DNA of 64,000 nucleotides from Streptomyces diastatochromogenes (GTDB lineage Bacteria > Actinomycetota > Actinomycetes > Streptomycetales > Streptomycetaceae): contig JAPTYK010000001.1 in NCBI GenBank assembly GCA_026913215.1, forward strand, positions 2,666,001-2,730,000, read 5' to 3'. Positions 61,570-64,000 of this stretch are shown here, in pieces. Each line of letters starts with the position of its first letter. The first letter of the stretch is position 1. The notes under the pieces were generated by a model that was not told the origin of the DNA, did not search any database, and saw only the letters and a program-made list of their open reading frames with translations. The position numbers and the translations under genes are program-made.

Positions 61570-62803
61570 GGGATCTCCACTCGCAGGAGGGTCGGCCCGC
61601 CCGGCGGGCTCATGATCGTCAGTGTGCCATCGAGGACGGCGATCCGGTCGGCGAGTCCGGTGAGTCCGGAACCGCCGGCCGGATCGGCGCCCCCGCGCCC
61701 GTCGTCCTCGATGTCGAGCCGCAGGACGCCGTCCGCGTGCCGGGCGGTGATCCGGGCCCGGCGGGCGCCGCTGTGCTTGCCGATGTTGGCGAGGGCCTCG
61801 CGGCCGGCGAAGTACGCGGCGCTCTCGACGGCGCGGGGCAGCCGGGGCAGTCCTCCGGCGTCGGTGTCCACGGGCACGGCGGAGCGGTCGGCGGCGTCGG
61901 CGAGCGCCGGGCCGAGGCCGTAGTCGGCGAGGACCTGGGGTGGATGCCGTGGATCAGCTCCCGCAGCTCGGTGAGGACCTGCCCGGCCTCCGCGTGGGCC
62001 TTCGCCAGCTGCTCGGCGAGCGGGCCGCCGGGCGGGGCGTCCAGCCGGGCCAGGCCCAGGGTCATGGTGAGGGCGACCAGGCGCTGCTGGGCCCCGTCGT
62101 GGAGGTCGCGCTCGATGCGGCGCCGCTCGGCCTCGAAGGCGTCGACGAGCCGGGCGCGGGAGGCGATGACCTCGCCGATGCCGTCCGGCCGCTCGCTCTC
62201 CCGGGCGTGAGCAGCGCCCGCGCGAGGGCCGCGCGGGCACCGGCGACGACGGCGAGCGGATAGGAGAGGGCGAGGAGGAGGGCGGCGCCGAGCAGGGCGG
62301 CGGCGAGGGCCTCCGGATAGGAGGTGACCAGGTACGCCTTGACGACCTTGACCTCCCGGCCGTCCACGGCCAGCTGGAAGGGGCGCTGAGGAGCGCCGCG
62401 GGCAGGCCGGCGCCGACGGCGAGCGCGAGGAGGTCGAGCGGCCACAGGACGGTGGCCAGCAGCAGGGCGTACGCGAGCTCCCGCCAGGTGGCCTGCTCCT
62501 TCGCCCGGGTCCGCAGCCACGCGGCGAGGCCGGGGGCGGTGGGCGGGCGGTGCGGGTCGGGGACGGGATCGAGGTCGACGAGGCGGAGCCGGAGGCGCTC
62601 CACGCGGCCCAGGGCGATTCCGGAGAGCAGGAGCAGCGGCAGCCCCACGAGGAACACCGAGAACACCCCGAGCACCAGGAGCACGGCCCCGGCGGCGGCC
62701 CCACGAGGACTCCGCCGGCCAGGTACCCGGCCGACCGCCAGGGCCAGGAGCCGCGCGGATACCGGGACCGGACGAGTGCCTGCCAGGGCGTACGGGGTTC
62801 CAT
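61500..62803 (-). CDS. DesK/NarX-type sensor histidine kinase, frameshifted
   Basis: About 434 aa. ATG 62803 ([20 protein letters not shown]). Membrane region: [20 protein letters not shown], then [20 protein letters not shown], later [20 protein letters not shown], a four-helix sensor type. HisKA_3 phospho-His in [20 protein letters not shown]. HATPase with [40 protein letters not shown] and [20 protein letters not shown]. Frame changes near 62695, 62390, 62210 and 61935. The true stop near the response-regulator start is uncertain; the open frame ends at 61500, overlapping the regulator by 70 nt. Confidence 0.82.
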
Positions 62804-62886
62804 GGCGCCCACCGTAGGGCCGGGGACGCGGGCGGGACCATGGGTCTGGAGGGCGTACGGAGGGCGGGGCGGGCCCTGGAGCGGTC

Positions 62887-64000
62887 CTAGCCGTACGCCT
62901 CCGGGCGGCCGTGCCGGGCGTGCTCGGCCCGGAGGGCGTCGAGCGCCGCCGGGGTCAGGGGCTCGTACGGGGCGCCCGGGGCCGGGCGCCACCAGACGGG
63001 GTCCGGGCAGCGGAAGGCCGCCTGCCTCAGGGCCGCGCGGTGGATCTTGTTCGTGGCGGTGAGGGGCAGCTCCCGCAGGACGCGGACGAAGCGCGGCGGC
63101 ATCTTCGTGCCGAGGTCGGACTGGGCCGCGAGGAAGTCCGCGAAGGCCGCCGGGTCGAAGGTCTCGCCCTCCCGGAGGGCCAGCGCTGCCATGACCTGGT
63201 CCCCCGCCACCGGGTCCGGCACCGCGTAGACGGCGGCCCCGGCCACCCGGTCCCAGCGCGCGAGGATGTTCTCGATCATCGCCGCGGCCAGGTTCTCGCT
63301 GTCGACCCGCAGCCGGTCGTCGGTGCGGCCCGCGAAGTAGAGGAAGCCGTCCGCGTCCCGGTAGAAGAGGTCGCCCGTCCAGTACCAGCCGCCGCGCAGC
63401 CGCGCCGCCTCCGCCTCCGGATTGCGCCAGTAGCCCTCGAAGGGCGAGCGCCCCCGGTTGACCAGCTCGCCGACCGCCTCCGTCGCGTTGAGGAGGCGGC
63501 CGGTGGCGGAGAAGCGGGCCGGGGCACACCTCGCCGGTGTCCGGCGCGACGACCGCCAGGTCGTCCCCGGCGCCGCCCGGCCTATCGCGCCCGTCGGCGT
63601 GTCCGGGGTCCGCTGGATCGCCGCGCCGCCCTCGGAGGAGCCGTACCCCTCCACGAGCGGGACCCCGAAGCGCTCCCGGAAGCGGGCCGCGTCCACCGCG
63701 CCCGCCTCCGTGCCGAAGCCGAGCCGCAGCGGGTGGACGCGGTCGTCGGGTCCCGGCGGGGTGGCCAGGAGGTACTGGACGGCCCGGCCCACGTACGTGA
63801 AGTACGTGGCGCCGAAGCGGCGCACGTCCGGCAGGAAGCGGGAGGCCGAGAAGCGGGCCCGCAGCGCCACCCCGGCCCCGGCGGCGAGCGCGGGCGCCCA
63901 GTCGGCGATCACGGCGTTGCCGTGGAACATCGGCATGCAGACGTAGTGGACGTCGTCCGGGCCCACGGAGAAGTGGGAGACGAGGGAGGCGCCGGCCGCC
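62887..64000 (-). CDS. acyl-CoA synthetase (AMP-forming), 5' end beyond window, frameshifted
   Basis: ANL-superfamily ligase, about 370 residues visible. MPMFHGNAVIADWAPALAAG, TYFTYVGRAVQYLLATPP, VEGYGSSEGGAAIQRTPDTP and GWYWTGDLFYRDADGFLYFA with GRTDDRLRVDSENLAA (adenylate-binding Asp/Arg hinge) identify the family. A C-terminal LTATNKIHRAALRQAAF holds the catalytic Lys. One missing base near 63560. The frame stays open to the window edge, so the N-terminal P-loop half is missing. Resembles CaiC/FadD17-like fatty-acid ligases. Confidence 0.9.
   Translation of the reverse strand, partial: AAGASLVSHFSVGPDDVHYVCMPMFHGNAVIADWAPALAAGAGVALRARFSASRFLPDVRRFGATYFTYVGRAVQYLLATPPGPDDRVHPLRLGFGTEAGAVDAARFRERFGVPLVEGYGSSEGGAAIQRTPDTPTGAIGRAAPGTTWRSSRRTPARCAPARFSATGRLLNATEAVGELVNRGRSPFEGYWRNPEAEAARLRGGWYWTGDLFYRDADGFLYFAGRTDDRLRVDSENLAAAMIENILARWDRVAGAAVYAVPDPVAGDQVMAALALREGETFDPAAFADFLAAQSDLGTKMPPRFVRVLRELPLTATNKIHRAALRQAAFRCPDPVWWRPAPGAPYEPLTPAALDALRAEHARHGRPEAYG

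Overview
This is a high-GC actinobacterial chromosome segment, almost certainly from a Streptomyces core region. The signs are extreme third-position G/C bias, GTG and TTG starts, a desferrioxamine desABCD operon with iron boxes, an adpA gene carrying an in-frame TTA (bldA-type) codon followed by ornA, a cdgA-like PAS-GGDEF-EAL gene, and many secreted chitinases. From memory, the gene order resembles the S. coelicolor SCO277x-SCO282x neighbourhood; no alignment was run.

Layout. Bases 1-6983: a membrane-anchored HTH protein, an acyl-CoA dehydrogenase/thioesterase pair, a CDF metal exporter, a PhzF-like enzyme, a phosphatase-like protein and a TetR regulator. Bases 7005-9282: a TnpB-type (RuvC) mobile element with a small HTH gene, lodged between tetR and an acyl-CoA carboxylase operon. 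Bases 9345-15064: twin palindromic operators and a leucine-degradation-like operon (carboxylase beta and alpha, HMG-CoA lyase, acyl-CoA dehydrogenase). Bases 15124-18353: a Tat-exported degenerate M15-like protein, a small membrane protein and a large peptidoglycan-binding/glycoside-hydrolase-like protein. Bases 18472-24645: iron-regulated desF and desABCD. Bases 24667-30789: a DasR-box hexosaminidase, glmS, a SatP-like transporter and a universal stress protein. Bases 31211-33349: adpA, ornA and tRNA-His. Bases 33472-38537: two aspartate:alanine exchanger genes plus aspartate 4-decarboxylase.

Bases 38618-47543: a GH18-CBM2 chitinase, an OmpR-type two-component system, a spermidine-synthase-like protein, an HTH/TPR regulator, a histidine phosphatase and a PAP2 protein. 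Bases 47476-51615: an apparent operon of a Fe-S RecB-family nuclease, an unknown protein and an SF1B helicase. The last two are separated by a 38-bp tandem repeat in which every copy carries its own Shine-Dalgarno/GTG start and overlapping GTGA stop/start. Bases 52866-60853 are bounded by two identical tRNA-Lys(CTT) genes and hold an M6 protease, cdgA, a GH18-CBM5/12 chitinase, a luciferase-like oxidoreductase and an IclR regulator. Bases 60907-64000: a NarL/DesK-type two-component system and the 3' part of an acyl-CoA synthetase.

A property of the whole window matters for reading it. About half of the protein genes are interrupted by one to five single-base frame changes, usually one base missing from a short G or C run. 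They hit conserved genes (glmS, adpA, desD, HMG-CoA lyase), which fits uncorrected long-read sequencing error far better than gene decay. Affected genes are given as CDS across the full reconstructed span, with approximate frame-change positions.

Themes: acyl-CoA and leucine catabolism, hydroxamate siderophore synthesis, amino-sugar/chitin use under probable DasR control, and developmental regulators (adpA, ornA, cdgA). The best candidate for something undescribed is the split Dna2-like nuclease-X-helicase operon and its start-codon ladder. The TnpB element that separates a TetR gene from its presumed operators comes next.
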